From contig JAKASI010000002.1 in NCBI GenBank assembly GCA_021828185.1, positions 276,161-340,160 on the forward strand: a stretch of 64,000 nt of DNA, written 5' to 3'. This DNA is from an archaeon (GTDB lineage Archaea > Thermoproteota > Nitrososphaeria > Nitrososphaerales > UBA183). This document shows positions 8,794 through 17,501 of the stretch, piece by piece. Every line of letters starts with the position of its first letter. The first letter of the stretch is position 1. The translations under genes and the position numbers were made by a program. A model generated the notes under the pieces. The model was not told where the DNA came from, did no database searches, and saw only the letters and a program-made list of their open reading frames with translations.

Positions 8794-10212
8794 TTAAGCC
8801 TTAGAACCCCGGCTTACTCTGAGGAGGCTCAGCAGCTCGGACAGGTCCTTCTCTTCGTCCAGCCTCCACAGGCGCCGCAGCGCGCCTTTCGCCTTCCTCT
8901 CACCGAGCCGGGCCGAGGTGAGCGCAATGAACTTCTTCTCGATCTCCTCGGTGGACATGGGGTTGAGCGGGTGCCCGCGCGGGACATCCACCTGGGCGCT
9001 GATTTCTCTCCCGTCTGTCATCTTGACCTTCACCCGGTTCGGCATCCCCTTCGCCGGGTACATGGCGGTGAGCAAGGGGTCCTCTGTGACTTTCACCCTC
9101 CTCACGAAGTCCAGGTTCCTGGGGTTCGACAGGTTCCTGTCCGAGTAGGTCGAGTTGTCGACAGTCCCCTTCAGCAGGGCCATGGCGACGATGTAGGGGA
9201 GGCTGTGGTCGGCGGTCTCCTTCGTCTTCGGGTCCCACTTCTCCCTGTCCTTTCCAAGGATGGTGTAACCTGCCTCGTGCGTCTCGACCATGACTGACTC
9301 CACCTCCCCCGGTCTTGTGATCTTCTTCCGCAGTTCGAGGGCTGCCCAGATGGCGGTCTGGGCGTGGTACTCGGCGGGCCAGTACTTGACGTAGGTCTCG
9401 TCGATCTTGTAGCCTCCGCTCCTCCCGAAGGCTTCCACGTCAAGCTCGAAGGGTCCCGAGACCTGCCGGAAGAACCCCATCTCTCCCTCGAAGATCGGGG
9501 CGGGGCCGGTCATCCCTTCCCTCGCCAGGGTCGCGGCGAAGACCCCGTTGCGGGCCGCGTTGGCGAAGGACGCCCCCTTCCACATGGAGAGCTCCCCGGC
9601 GCGGACCTGCCGCATCGCTATGTGGGCGTTGAGCGCGATGTTCACGGAGTGGGTGGCCTCGCGGACCCCCAGCCCCATTAGCCTGGAGGCAGCCAGCGGA
9701 GCCGAGACCAGGCCGTAGTTGACGTGGTCCCACCCCCTGTGCCTGATGTCGGCCGCGTCGCAGAGCCTGCACTGGACTTCATAGGCCGCCACGGCGGCCG
9801 CCATGACGTCCTTCCCGCCCGAGTCCTCTGCCTCCCCGACGGCGAAACAGGGCGCGAGGTTGTCGCTCGGGTGCGCGGGCTCCTTCGAGAGGTAGGTGTC
9901 GTTGTAGTCGAAGTACCTCACCATGAGCCCGTTCACGAAGGTGGCCAGGTCTGGGGATGTGGCGGACCCGGTCCCGATGATCGTGGCTCCCCTGGCGTGG
10001 CCCAGGTTCGAGACGGCCTTCCTCGCCATGGCGACCGGCGGCTCGTCGAAGGCGCCGACGGCGCACCCCAGGGCGTCGATGATCCTCCCCTTGGTCTCCC
10101 TGACGGTCTTCGCGTCGAGCTCCGGATACCTCAGCGACAGGGCGTATCGCGCGAGGCGCTCTGCAAGCTCCACGGGGCCTGGCTGCGCGGGTTCACATTT
10201 AGCGGTTCGCAT
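8794..10212 (-). CDS. MmgE/PrpD family protein
   Basis: A 472-residue member of the MmgE/PrpD family, which includes 2-methylcitrate dehydratase, cis-aconitate decarboxylase and less well understood archaeal members. The helical N-terminal domain (KGRIIDALGCAVGAFDEPPVAMAR) and the C-terminal alpha/beta lid domain with KMTDGREISAQVDVPRGHPLNPMS are typical, as is GWDHVNYGLVSAPLAASRLMGL in the core. No methylcitrate synthase or methylisocitrate lyase is nearby, so assignment to the methylcitrate cycle is not supported by context. The start ATG 10212 lies about 23 bp from a box A at 10230-10239 that also faces the acyl-CoA dehydrogenase gene. Confidence 0.85.
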   Translation of the reverse strand: MRTAKCEPAQPGPVELAERLARYALSLRYPELDAKTVRETKGRIIDALGCAVGAFDEPPVAMARKAVSNLGHARGATIIGTGSATSPDLATFVNGLMVRYFDYNDTYLSKEPAHPSDNLAPCFAVGEAEDSGGKDVMAAAVAAYEVQCRLCDAADIRHRGWDHVNYGLVSAPLAASRLMGLGVREATHSVNIALNAHIAMRQVRAGELSMWKGASFANAARNGVFAATLAREGMTGPAPIFEGEMGFFRQVSGPFELDVEAFGRSGGYKIDETYVKYWPAEYHAQTAIWAALELRKKITRPGEVESVMVETHEAGYTILGKDREKWDPKTKETADHSLPYIVAMALLKGTVDNSTYSDRNLSNPRNLDFVRRVKVTEDPLLTAMYPAKGMPNRVKVKMTDGREISAQVDVPRGHPLNPMSTEEIEKKFIALTSARLGERKAKGALRRLWRLDEEKDLSELLSLLRVSRGSKA

Positions 10213-10229
10213 CGGAAGGCGAAAGAACG

Positions 10230-10239
10230 ATTAAATCCC
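10230..10239. promoter_or_regulatory. Shared bidirectional box A (TATA)
   Basis: GATTAAATC/GATTTAATC reads as a box A on both strands. It lies about 23 bp from the MmgE/PrpD ATG on one side and about 35 bp from the TTG at 10270 on the other, so the two divergent genes probably share it. Confidence 0.5.
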
Positions 10240-10269
10240 CGCGGAGGGCGGCGATGCTCGCATCTCATC

Positions 10270-11439
10270 TTGGCGATCTACACCCCCGAGCACCGGCGCC
10301 TCATGGAGATGTTCGAGCCGGCCCGCCACCAGGAGTACTCCGAGCTCCTCTCGTCCCTCGGCGGGTTCATGGAGAAGCAGATACTCCCGGTCTCGCCGAA
10401 GCTCGACAGGGGTGCAGTCTCGATAAAGGGTCCGAGGAAGGCCCTCTTCGAGCAGGGGATGAGCCAGATCCCCTTCCCGGCCAGGTACGGGGGGCTGGGG
10501 CTCCCCTTCACAGTCTATGCAACGGCGGTCGAACTCCTGGGGACGGCGGACGCGTCGATAGCCCTGAGCGTCGAGATCCACAACGCGGTGGCGGAAGGGG
10601 TGCTCCGCTACGGGAACGAAGCCCAGAAGGAGGCGTACCTCGAGGGGATCATCACCGGGAAGAAGCTCGCGTCCTTCGCTCTCACCGAGCCCGCTTCGGG
10701 GTCGGACAGCGGGACGATGGCCACCACCGCGGAGAAGAAGGCCGGGGAGTTCATGATCAACGGTTCCAAGATGTTCGTCACGAATGCGGGGGAGGCTGAC
10801 GTCTACTTCGTGTTCGCAAAGACGAAGAAGGGGGCCTCGGCGTTCCTGGTCGACGCCCCCAACAAGGGGGTCAGGTTCGGGGAGGAGCTCGAGAAGCTGG
10901 GGATGAGGGGGTCGAAGACCCGGGAGGTCATCTTCGCCGACTGCCGGGTCCCCGAGGAGAACCTCGTGGGGGAGGAAGGGAGGGGGGCAGACTACGCGAA
11001 GGAGATGCTCCACGGCGCGAGGATCGTGGTGGCCGCCCTCAACGTGGGCATCTCCCAGCTCGCCTACGGGAAGGCGCTGGCCTACGCCAGGCAGAGGAGG
11101 GCCTTCGGCAGGTCGATCTCCGAGTTCCAGCTCATCAGAGAGAAGATCGCGGACATGAAGTCGGGGATAAGCGCAGGACGGCTCCTCTACCTCTACGCCG
11201 CGAAGCTCAAGGATCTGGGGCACGACTACTCGTCCGAGGCTTCCCAGGCCAAGGTCTTCGCCACAGAAACGTCGCTCGACGTGTGCGACAGCGCGATCCA
11301 GATACACGGCGGCTACGGCTACACGACAGACGACCTGCACAGGCACTGGCGCGACGCCCGGCTGCTCACCATCGGGGAAGGGACGTCCGAGGTCCTTCGA
11401 ATGCTAATAGCCAGGCGGGAGCTGACCCGGTCATCATGA
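10270..11439 (+). CDS. Acyl-CoA dehydrogenase
   Basis: A 389-residue FAD enzyme of normal length that makes the alpha-beta double bond in acyl-CoA and passes electrons to ETF. FALTEPASGSDSGTM is the first family signature, FVTNAGEADVYFVFAK the second region, and QIHGGYGYTTDDLHRHWRDARLLTIGEGTSEVLRMLIAR the C-terminal signature; Glu in IGEGTSE is in the usual helix. The TTG at 10270 fits the box A spacing; ATG 10303 is an alternative that removes 11 residues. The stop overlaps the EtfB start (ATGA), so translation is coupled. Substrate chain length cannot be told. Confidence 0.9.
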   Translation: MAIYTPEHRRLMEMFEPARHQEYSELLSSLGGFMEKQILPVSPKLDRGAVSIKGPRKALFEQGMSQIPFPARYGGLGLPFTVYATAVELLGTADASIALSVEIHNAVAEGVLRYGNEAQKEAYLEGIITGKKLASFALTEPASGSDSGTMATTAEKKAGEFMINGSKMFVTNAGEADVYFVFAKTKKGASAFLVDAPNKGVRFGEELEKLGMRGSKTREVIFADCRVPEENLVGEEGRGADYAKEMLHGARIVVAALNVGISQLAYGKALAYARQRRAFGRSISEFQLIREKIADMKSGISAGRLLYLYAAKLKDLGHDYSSEASQAKVFATETSLDVCDSAIQIHGGYGYTTDDLHRHWRDARLLTIGEGTSEVLRMLIARRELTRSS

Positions 11440-12203
11440 AGATCGCTGTCTGCGTCAAGAACGCCATCGACGAGACGGAGCTCAAGATCGACTCCGGCGG
11501 GAGGCCTGTCCTGACGGGGGCCGTGACCAGAATCAGCACCTTCGACAAGAACGCAGTGGAAGAGGGGCTCAGGCTGAAGGCGGCCCACCAGGGGGAGGTG
11601 GTCGTGTTCACGGTCGGCCCTCCCGACTCGAAGAAGACCATGAAGGAGGCGCTCGCCATGGGCGTCGACAAAGGGGTCCTCGTGAGGGGCGACCCGACTG
11701 CCGTCGACACCATGCGCACCGCCGGCATGCTGTCGGCGGCGATCAAGAAATCGGGTCCCTTCGACGTCGTGCTCTGCTCCGAGGGGTCGTCTGACACCTA
11801 CAGCGGCCAGGTCCCGCCGATGCTGGGCGAGATGACGGGGGCCGCCTTCGTGAGCTACGCGCGCAAGATCGAAGTGAACGGTCAGATTGCCAGGGTCGAA
11901 CGCTCGCTGGAGGACAGCGTCGAAGTCGTGGAGGCACCGCTCCCCCTGGTCGCCTCCGTCGTGAGCGAGATCAACGAGCCGAGGTACCCGACGCTCATCC
12001 AGATAATGCAGGCAGGGAAGAAGCCCATCGAGGAGCTCAACGGGGACCAGTTGTCTCCCGTTGGTGCGTACAAGCAGGCTGCGACTGCGACCATGTCGGC
12101 CCAGCAGTCGGCCAGAAAGCACGTGATGATAGACGGGAGCCCTGACGAGGCTGCAGCGAAACTCGTCGACGCCCTTACGAAGGAGGGGGTGCTCTCGAAG
12201 TGA
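11436..12203 (+). CDS. etfB: Electron transfer flavoprotein beta subunit
   Basis: A 255-residue EtfB: MKIAVCVKNAIDETELKID is the classic N-terminus, and AMGVDKGVLVRGD, LCSEGSSDTYSGQVPPMLGEMTGAAFVSYA and VVEAPLPLVASVVSEINEPRYPTL are family regions that bind AMP and contact EtfA. It takes electrons from the acyl-CoA dehydrogenase encoded immediately upstream (ATGA overlap) and pairs with EtfA immediately downstream. There is no sign of the second FAD-binding changes of bifurcating EtfAB, but this cannot be settled by eye. Confidence 0.93.
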   Translation: MKIAVCVKNAIDETELKIDSGGRPVLTGAVTRISTFDKNAVEEGLRLKAAHQGEVVVFTVGPPDSKKTMKEALAMGVDKGVLVRGDPTAVDTMRTAGMLSAAIKKSGPFDVVLCSEGSSDTYSGQVPPMLGEMTGAAFVSYARKIEVNGQIARVERSLEDSVEVVEAPLPLVASVVSEINEPRYPTLIQIMQAGKKPIEELNGDQLSPVGAYKQAATATMSAQQSARKHVMIDGSPDEAAAKLVDALTKEGVLSK

Positions 12204-13132
12204 GTCCTGAAGTCTGGGCCTACTCGGAGAGCGAGGCGGTCTCCAACGAGGTCGCGTCCGCGGCCGCGGAGGTCGCCAAGGGGAGCTCCTTCCAGGCCGT
12301 GGTCGTAGAGGTCGGGGCAAGCCGGGGCGGGGTCAAGGCACCGGGGACGAAGCTCCTCCTCAGGGGCCCGGGAGGCACCGAGTCTTCTCCCGAAGTCGCT
12401 GCCGAAGCGATCGCAAGGGCGGCCAAGGAGAAGCACCCCGCGGCGATTCTGATTGGTGCGACGAGGGACGGGAGAGAGGTGGCGTCAAGGCTCGCGGCCA
12501 AGCTGAACGTCGGCTGCCTTTCCGAGGTGACCAAGGTCGCATCCGACGGCAAGACCCTCGCCGGCGAGCGGAATGCCTTCGCGGGGAAGGTCGTTGCCAA
12601 GGTCGAATGCGTCCTCCCGGCGGTCGCGACCATCAAGGTCGGTTACTATCCTGCGACCGACTCGTCCCCGCAGGGTGAGTCGGAGGTCGACGTCGGCGCG
12701 GTCCAGGGGCTCGTCAGGGTCGTCCGGAGGGACAAGAAGGCGGTGGGAGCGGTCGACCTGAAGTCTGCCAAGGTGATAGTCTCGGCAGGAAGGGGGGTGA
12801 AGAAGAAGGAGGACCTTCCGATGCTCGAAGACCTGGCGGAGGGCATGCACGGAGCGCTCGGGTGCTCTAGGCCCCTCTCCTCGGACCTCGGGTGGCTCCC
12901 GGAGGAACACCACATCGGGCTCACCGGCATCACCGTGAAGCCGGACCTCTACCTGGCGATCGGCATCTCGGGGCAGCTCCAGCACACCGCCGGGATGAAG
13001 GACTCCAAGGTGGTGGCCGCCATCAACACCGACAAGGACGCCCCCATATTCCAGGCCTCGGACTACGGCATCGTCGGAGACCTGTACCAGCTCGTCCCGG
13101 CTATCAAGCGGGCGCTGGCTGCCAGACACTAG
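12200..13132 (+). CDS. etfA: Electron transfer flavoprotein alpha subunit
   Basis: A 310-residue EtfA with the usual N-terminal domain and a C-terminal FAD-binding region: SAGRGVKKKEDLPMLEDLAEGMHGALGCSRPLSSDLGWLPEEHHIGLTGITVKPDLYLAIGISGQLQHTAGM holds the GxSGxxQH and VKPxLY motifs that bind FAD. It begins with GTG at 12200, overlapping the EtfB stop by four bases. The heterodimer should sit in the cytoplasm between the dehydrogenase and the membrane FeS protein encoded next. Confidence 0.93.
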   Translation: MSPEVWAYSESEAVSNEVASAAAEVAKGSSFQAVVVEVGASRGGVKAPGTKLLLRGPGGTESSPEVAAEAIARAAKEKHPAAILIGATRDGREVASRLAAKLNVGCLSEVTKVASDGKTLAGERNAFAGKVVAKVECVLPAVATIKVGYYPATDSSPQGESEVDVGAVQGLVRVVRRDKKAVGAVDLKSAKVIVSAGRGVKKKEDLPMLEDLAEGMHGALGCSRPLSSDLGWLPEEHHIGLTGITVKPDLYLAIGISGQLQHTAGMKDSKVVAAINTDKDAPIFQASDYGIVGDLYQLVPAIKRALAARH

Positions 13133-13187
13133 GCAGACCTCGTCTCGGGGAACAGGCTTTAAGCCCGCGAAAATGCGCTCGTGAAAC

Positions 13188-15011
13188 ATGGCAGGGCTCG
13201 ACCTCGGGTACCTGGCCGTCTACCTGACCAGCCTGGCAAGCGTAGTGGTATTCGGGTACGCGATACTCAGTCAGGCGCGCAGGATCGGCGTGAGCCTCGC
13301 GCCGGGGCGGCTCCTCGGGCTCGCGAAGGACGAGACCCGCCGGCTGATGTCAGGTGACTCCGTCTTCCTGATGCACCTCTCCATTGCGCTGGGGATAGGG
13401 GTGTCAATCGCCAACGCGGTCCTCGACCCGGTCATGGGCTACCTCGTCCCGTTGATGGTCCTCTTCTTGGTGGTCTCGGTCCCCCTCATCATCGGACTCG
13501 TGGCTGCCTTCGTCTGGCGGGTGCAGGTGTACGTCCGCAGCAAGAGGGAAGAGAGGTACCTGAAGTCGGCGGGGTCTTTCACCTCCGCCTCCACCCTTCT
13601 CCAGGTCGTTCTCATGGTGGCTGTCGCGCTCACCTGCTCCGAGCTCGTCCTCCTCTGGTTCCCTTCTCTGGCCCCGGTGGGGGAGTCTGTGGGGGTGGCC
13701 AGGAATCTTCTGGTGGCGGTCTACTACAGCAGGCCGAGCGCCAACCTGGTGGCGAACTTCGACCGGCCTCTTGCGGCGCTGAAGACCCCCTTCAACCTCG
13801 GGGACGTGATGGCAGGAAAGGTGGACCCCTCGCAGGTCAGCGTGGGGGTGGGGAAGATCTCCGAGTTCAACTCCCACGAGCGCCTTTCCTTCGACTCCTG
13901 CGTCGAGATCGGGGCGTGCGAAGCAGCCTGTCCGGCCACAGCGGCCGGGCGCCCTCTCTCTCCTCGGGTCCTGGTGAGGAAGGTCAGCCTCCTCGCGAAG
14001 GGACCTCAGGACGGAGAGGCCGACCCTTTCACGACCGTGGGGGATGACGAGCTCTGGTCTTGCACCAGCTGCGGAGCCTGCGTGGCCAGCTGCCCCGTCA
14101 GCGTGAAGCACCTCGACGTGATCTACGAGCTGAGGCGGGACCTGGTCGCCAAGGGGAAGCTGGACAAGGAGAAGACTGCGATACTTGAAAACCTCGGCCA
14201 GACCCACAACCCCTACGGTTTCAGGAATGAGACGAGGGGGGACTGGGCCCAGGGCCTGGGGATCGACACCCTGGCGACGAACCCCAGGGCCGAGTACCTG
14301 TACTGGGTCGGGTGCATCTCGTCTTTCGACCAGAGGGCCCAGCGGATCGCCAGGGCTCTCGCGAAGATACTGAAGCAGGCTGGGGCGTCGTTCGCCATCC
14401 TCGGCTCCGAGGAGATGTGCGTCGGAGACCCGGCCCGCAGGCTCGGCGAAGAGGGAAGGTACCAGGAGCTCGCCTTCCAGAACATCGAGAAGCTCAACTC
14501 CTACGGAGTGAAGAAGATCATCGCGACCTGCCCCCACTGCTTCAACGCCCTCAAGAACGAGTACCCCCAGTTCGGAGGAAAATACGAGGTGGTGTACCAC
14601 ACCCAGCTAATCTCGGACCTTATCCGAGAGGGGCGGGTGAAGGTCCCGCCCGACAGGATCCGGAACGTCTCCGCGACCCTCCACGACGCCTGCTACGCCA
14701 CCCGGTACAACAACGTGTTTGACGAGCCCAGGGAGATGCTCCGTGCCTCTGTCTCGGAAGTCAGGGAGATGGGAAGGAGGAAGGAGAAGACGTTCTGCTG
14801 CGGCGCGGGCGGGTCAAACTACTGGTACAAGGTCCCCCAGCAGCGCTCCATCGCCGGGATCCGGACCGAGGAGGCCAGGAAGACCGGGGCCAAGGAGATA
14901 GCGACGGAGTGCCCCTTCTGCCTCTCCATGCTGGACGACACGACCAGGGTCATGAACACGGGGATGGAAGTGAAGGACGTGGCTGAGATAGTCGCCGAGT
15001 GCCTGACATAG
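13188..15011 (+). CDS. Membrane HdrD/DUF224-type FeS oxidoreductase, probable ETF:quinone reductase
   Basis: A 607-residue fusion. Residues about 8-160 hold four hydrophobic segments (a NarI-like membrane anchor), then two ferredoxin-type clusters (CVEIGACEAACP near 237 and CTSCGACVASCP near 290), then two CCG domains of the heterodisulfide-reductase type (WVGCISSF...CVGD...CPHC near 373-450, and HDACYATRYNN...FCCGAGG near 500-540). Bacterial proteins of this make-up (DUF224/EMO) take electrons from EtfAB and reduce menaquinone. Placement directly after acd-etfB-etfA supports the same job here. Box A GGCTTTAAGCCC (about 13155) predicts a leaderless ATG at 13188, so it also has its own promoter. 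Heme ligands were not verified. Confidence 0.85.
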   Translation: MAGLDLGYLAVYLTSLASVVVFGYAILSQARRIGVSLAPGRLLGLAKDETRRLMSGDSVFLMHLSIALGIGVSIANAVLDPVMGYLVPLMVLFLVVSVPLIIGLVAAFVWRVQVYVRSKREERYLKSAGSFTSASTLLQVVLMVAVALTCSELVLLWFPSLAPVGESVGVARNLLVAVYYSRPSANLVANFDRPLAALKTPFNLGDVMAGKVDPSQVSVGVGKISEFNSHERLSFDSCVEIGACEAACPATAAGRPLSPRVLVRKVSLLAKGPQDGEADPFTTVGDDELWSCTSCGACVASCPVSVKHLDVIYELRRDLVAKGKLDKEKTAILENLGQTHNPYGFRNETRGDWAQGLGIDTLATNPRAEYLYWVGCISSFDQRAQRIARALAKILKQAGASFAILGSEEMCVGDPARRLGEEGRYQELAFQNIEKLNSYGVKKIIATCPHCFNALKNEYPQFGGKYEVVYHTQLISDLIREGRVKVPPDRIRNVSATLHDACYATRYNNVFDEPREMLRASVSEVREMGRRKEKTFCCGAGGSNYWYKVPQQRSIAGIRTEEARKTGAKEIATECPFCLSMLDDTTRVMNTGMEVKDVAEIVAECLT

Positions 15012-15012
15012 G

Positions 15013-16827
15013 TCAGGGGCCCGGCGCGGTCCGGTCCTCGCTGCGGCGCGCGACCTTCCCTCCCCCCGTCGGAAGCGTGCGCAGCACTTCGTCGAGGGTC
15101 GGCCGGGGGCCCGAGCCAGTGCCGGTGAGGTCCCTGAGGACCCGCTTGGCCGTGTCGGACCCTTTCTCCCTCTGGGGCCGCAGGACCAGGTATGGGGATG
15201 CCCGTCCTCGTATGGCGTCCTCCGGTCCTGCGACGGCCCTCCCCTCCCCGTCGACACCGATGGCGATTTCGACGAGGATCTTCGGCACGAAGTTCTTCTT
15301 GCCTGTGATTGCGAAGCTCCCCCTCTGCAGATACTCGCCGCTAGGGGCAGCGGTCCTGACCTGCTCCGGCCGCACCCAGTAGGCGTCTGCAGACCCGAGC
15401 CCGGTCTTCCATGCGCTGCTGAACGCCACCGTCGCCTGGGCGACCTGCCTGACCTCCTCGTCCTCCTGCTCCCTCCCCCCCTTCAGGATGAAGAACGGGG
15501 AGCCGAAGAGGTCCGCGTGATAGACCGTGTCGGCATCCTCCAGGTGCCTGCTGATGAGCGTGGAGTTCGTCTGGGCGTCCCTTCCGCCCACTGCGAGTTT
15601 TCCACGGCTCGTGAAGAACCATCTGAACCTCTCGTACCATTCCTGCTTCCGAACCGAAAGGGGCCTCGTCTGCCTAGGCCCTCTGGGGCGGGCCCTGGGG
15701 ACCTTCTTCTCCAGTTTGTCCGCTGCTTCGACAGCCTCGGCGGATTTCAGCTCGAGCTTCTTCGCCTGATCGAACAGCAGAGACGAGACCGACGCCGGAG
15801 AACCAGGCTCCCTCGAAGACCTCACCCCGGAGTCCCGGAGGATGCGGGTCGCCTCCTCGATGGTGGACGAACGAGCCCTGGCGGCGGCGGCCCTCAGCTT
15901 CGACGCTTCCGCCAGTCGCGACGAAGATTCCGCCCTCAGTCTCGATATGGTCACCTCCATCTCCTTCCGCCTCGTCTCCTGGGGCGACTCCGCCACCGGT
16001 TCTGCCTGGGCTTCCTGCAGGAAGAGCCGGTCGCAGAGCTCAGAAAGGGTCTCGGCCGAGTCCTTCACGTTCAGCCCCGTCGGCGGGAAGACGAAGATCT
16101 CGTCCCCCCTCGGGGTCTCGCAGATGCATGGCCTCGGTCGCTCCCGGGCCTCCTTCACCATCTCCGTGAGGGTCCGGACGACCTCCGACCCTCTGCCCTC
16201 GAGGTCGGAAGAGGGGGAGCCATCGGTGAGTCTCAGCCGCGCGAGACACTCGGACACGTACTTGCGGGGGAGGGCAACGTGTCTGCCGATTGCGCTCCCG
16301 GCCGTCTTCTCCTCCTTCAGCATCGCGGCTACGTCTTCTTCTCGGAGCCCGGCTGGGCTCAGACGTGTCTGGGCCGGGGGCCTGTAGACTGAACCCTTCG
16401 TCACCCTCCTGGCCGGGGTCCGCACCTCATGCAGCGCGGTCCGGATTCCCCCGGCTGCATCGGTAACCACCACGTTCCCGGGCGGCATCAGCTCGACGAT
16501 CAGCGTGCGCTTCTCCTTGCCCTCGAACTCCAGCTCAAAGATCCGATCAAGGCCGACCTGGCTCGCGCCGACGAACCTTGACCTCTCGAGCTCAGACCTG
16601 AGCTGGGTGGTGAACTCGGTGGTCTCGGTCCTCTCTTTCACGCTCCTGGAGAGCCAGACGCCCCGCTTCGGAGAGACGACCAGCCAGAGGTCTTCCGCCT
16701 CAGGCTTCCTGAAACGGAAAAGCTGAGACCCCCCGAGCCTGTGAATATTGTTAATATACGTGCCTCGAAGCGCCGCTCCTACTTCATTGAGCAGCCCCAA
16801 GACTTCGAAGCCCGACAGCTCGGCCAT
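15013..16827 (-). CDS. rqcH: RqcH/NFACT ribosome quality-control protein
   Basis: About 604 residues from the ATG at 16827 (MAELSGFEVLGLLNEVG, the usual NFACT-N start). It binds stalled 50S-peptidyl-tRNA complexes and adds C-terminal tails in the Rqc2/RqcH family. NFACT-N spans residues about 1-230 with the conserved Asp-Arg pair (GLDRIFEL), followed by HhH and long coiled-coil regions (ETRRKEMEVTISRLRAESSSRLAEASKLRAAA) and the C-terminal NFACT-R domain (FFTSRGKLAVGGRDAQTNSTLISRH...VYHADLFGSPFFILKGG). The frame runs on to 16905, but a box A near 16851-16862 favours 16827. Its stop lies one base from the stop of the FeS oxidoreductase gene. Confidence 0.9.
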   Translation of the reverse strand: MAELSGFEVLGLLNEVGAALRGTYINNIHRLGGSQLFRFRKPEAEDLWLVVSPKRGVWLSRSVKERTETTEFTTQLRSELERSRFVGASQVGLDRIFELEFEGKEKRTLIVELMPPGNVVVTDAAGGIRTALHEVRTPARRVTKGSVYRPPAQTRLSPAGLREEDVAAMLKEEKTAGSAIGRHVALPRKYVSECLARLRLTDGSPSSDLEGRGSEVVRTLTEMVKEARERPRPCICETPRGDEIFVFPPTGLNVKDSAETLSELCDRLFLQEAQAEPVAESPQETRRKEMEVTISRLRAESSSRLAEASKLRAAAARARSSTIEEATRILRDSGVRSSREPGSPASVSSLLFDQAKKLELKSAEAVEAADKLEKKVPRARPRGPRQTRPLSVRKQEWYERFRWFFTSRGKLAVGGRDAQTNSTLISRHLEDADTVYHADLFGSPFFILKGGREQEDEEVRQVAQATVAFSSAWKTGLGSADAYWVRPEQVRTAAPSGEYLQRGSFAITGKKNFVPKILVEIAIGVDGEGRAVAGPEDAIRGRASPYLVLRPQREKGSDTAKRVLRDLTGTGSGPRPTLDEVLRTLPTGGGKVARRSEDRTAPGP

Positions 16828-17131
16828 GAAGCCTCTGCCGTCGCTTGCGTTTGATAAGCTATACTGGACCAGGATAGGCTCCGCCGTGCTCGCAGGGGTG
16901 CTCACCCAGGTCCTTCAGAACTCGGCCGGGACGGACTGGACCATCGGACTCACCATAGGCATCGGAGTGTACCTTCTGACCTACTACGCTGCGCTTTTCA
17001 CCTGGTATCGAGGAATCCCGAGGGAGCAACAGGGGAAGGTGTACAGCACCGGCGTAGGTGGCTACGTGATGACCTTCCTGTTCACCTGGATGCTCTTCTT
17101 CACGCTGCAGACTGTTGGCTACTCGATATGA
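16826..17131 (+). CDS. Small three-helix membrane protein, unknown
   Basis: A 101-residue hydrophobic protein with three predicted membrane helices (IGSAVLAGVLTQVLQ, IGLTIGIGVYLLTYYAALFTWY, VGGYVMTFLFTWMLFFTLQTVGYSI) and short loops. I do not recognise the family. Its ATG shares the palindromic CATG with the divergent RqcH start, so both start codons overlap. A box A candidate (TGTTAATATACG, about 16750-16762) would give a leader of about 40 nt. It converges with the next gene and overlaps its 3' end by 32 bp. Confidence 0.65.
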   Translation: MKPLPSLAFDKLYWTRIGSAVLAGVLTQVLQNSAGTDWTIGLTIGIGVYLLTYYAALFTWYRGIPREQQGKVYSTGVGGYVMTFLFTWMLFFTLQTVGYSI

Positions 17132-17435
17132 GCTTCGAGTAGTTCACCAGGGTCTCGGCGTACCCCGCGTCGAATTCGTCCGCCATCTGGCTGGCACTGA
17201 TGGACTTCGCCGCCCTTTCGATTCTGCCCGTGTCCCAGGTCTGCATCGTCCCCTCCTTCGCCTTCGACATGCTCGCATAGATTCCTGTCGCAGCGAAGAG
17301 CCCTCCCTTCTCCCTTTCAGACCTCACTTCGGGGGTCAGCGCCTGGATCTTGCGCTTGGCCTCCTCGAGGTCTGACCTCTTCAGTGAGTCGAGTATGGAT
17401 GCGATGCTGGCCTGCACGACTTTGCTCGTGAGCAC
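17100..17435 (-). CDS. Small all-helical protein, unknown
   Basis: About 111 residues, charged and helical throughout (SIASILDSLKRSDLEEAKRKIQALTPEVRSEREKGGL), with no membrane segment, cysteines or metal motif. It may be a small DNA- or protein-binding factor; no family is recognised. The frame opens at a TTG (17465), but the box A TTAAATATC (about 17450-17458) lies inside that extension, so GTG 17435 (or TTG 17441) is preferred. It overlaps the membrane-protein gene tail to tail. Confidence 0.55.
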   Translation of the reverse strand: MLTSKVVQASIASILDSLKRSDLEEAKRKIQALTPEVRSEREKGGLFAATGIYASMSKAKEGTMQTWDTGRIERAAKSISASQMADEFDAGYAETLVNYSKLISSSQQSAA

Positions 17436-17501
17436 GCCCAAGAGACGATATTTAACATTGTTCAACTCCGAGGCTCAAAATAGTTCAACAATCGGTCACT
17501 T

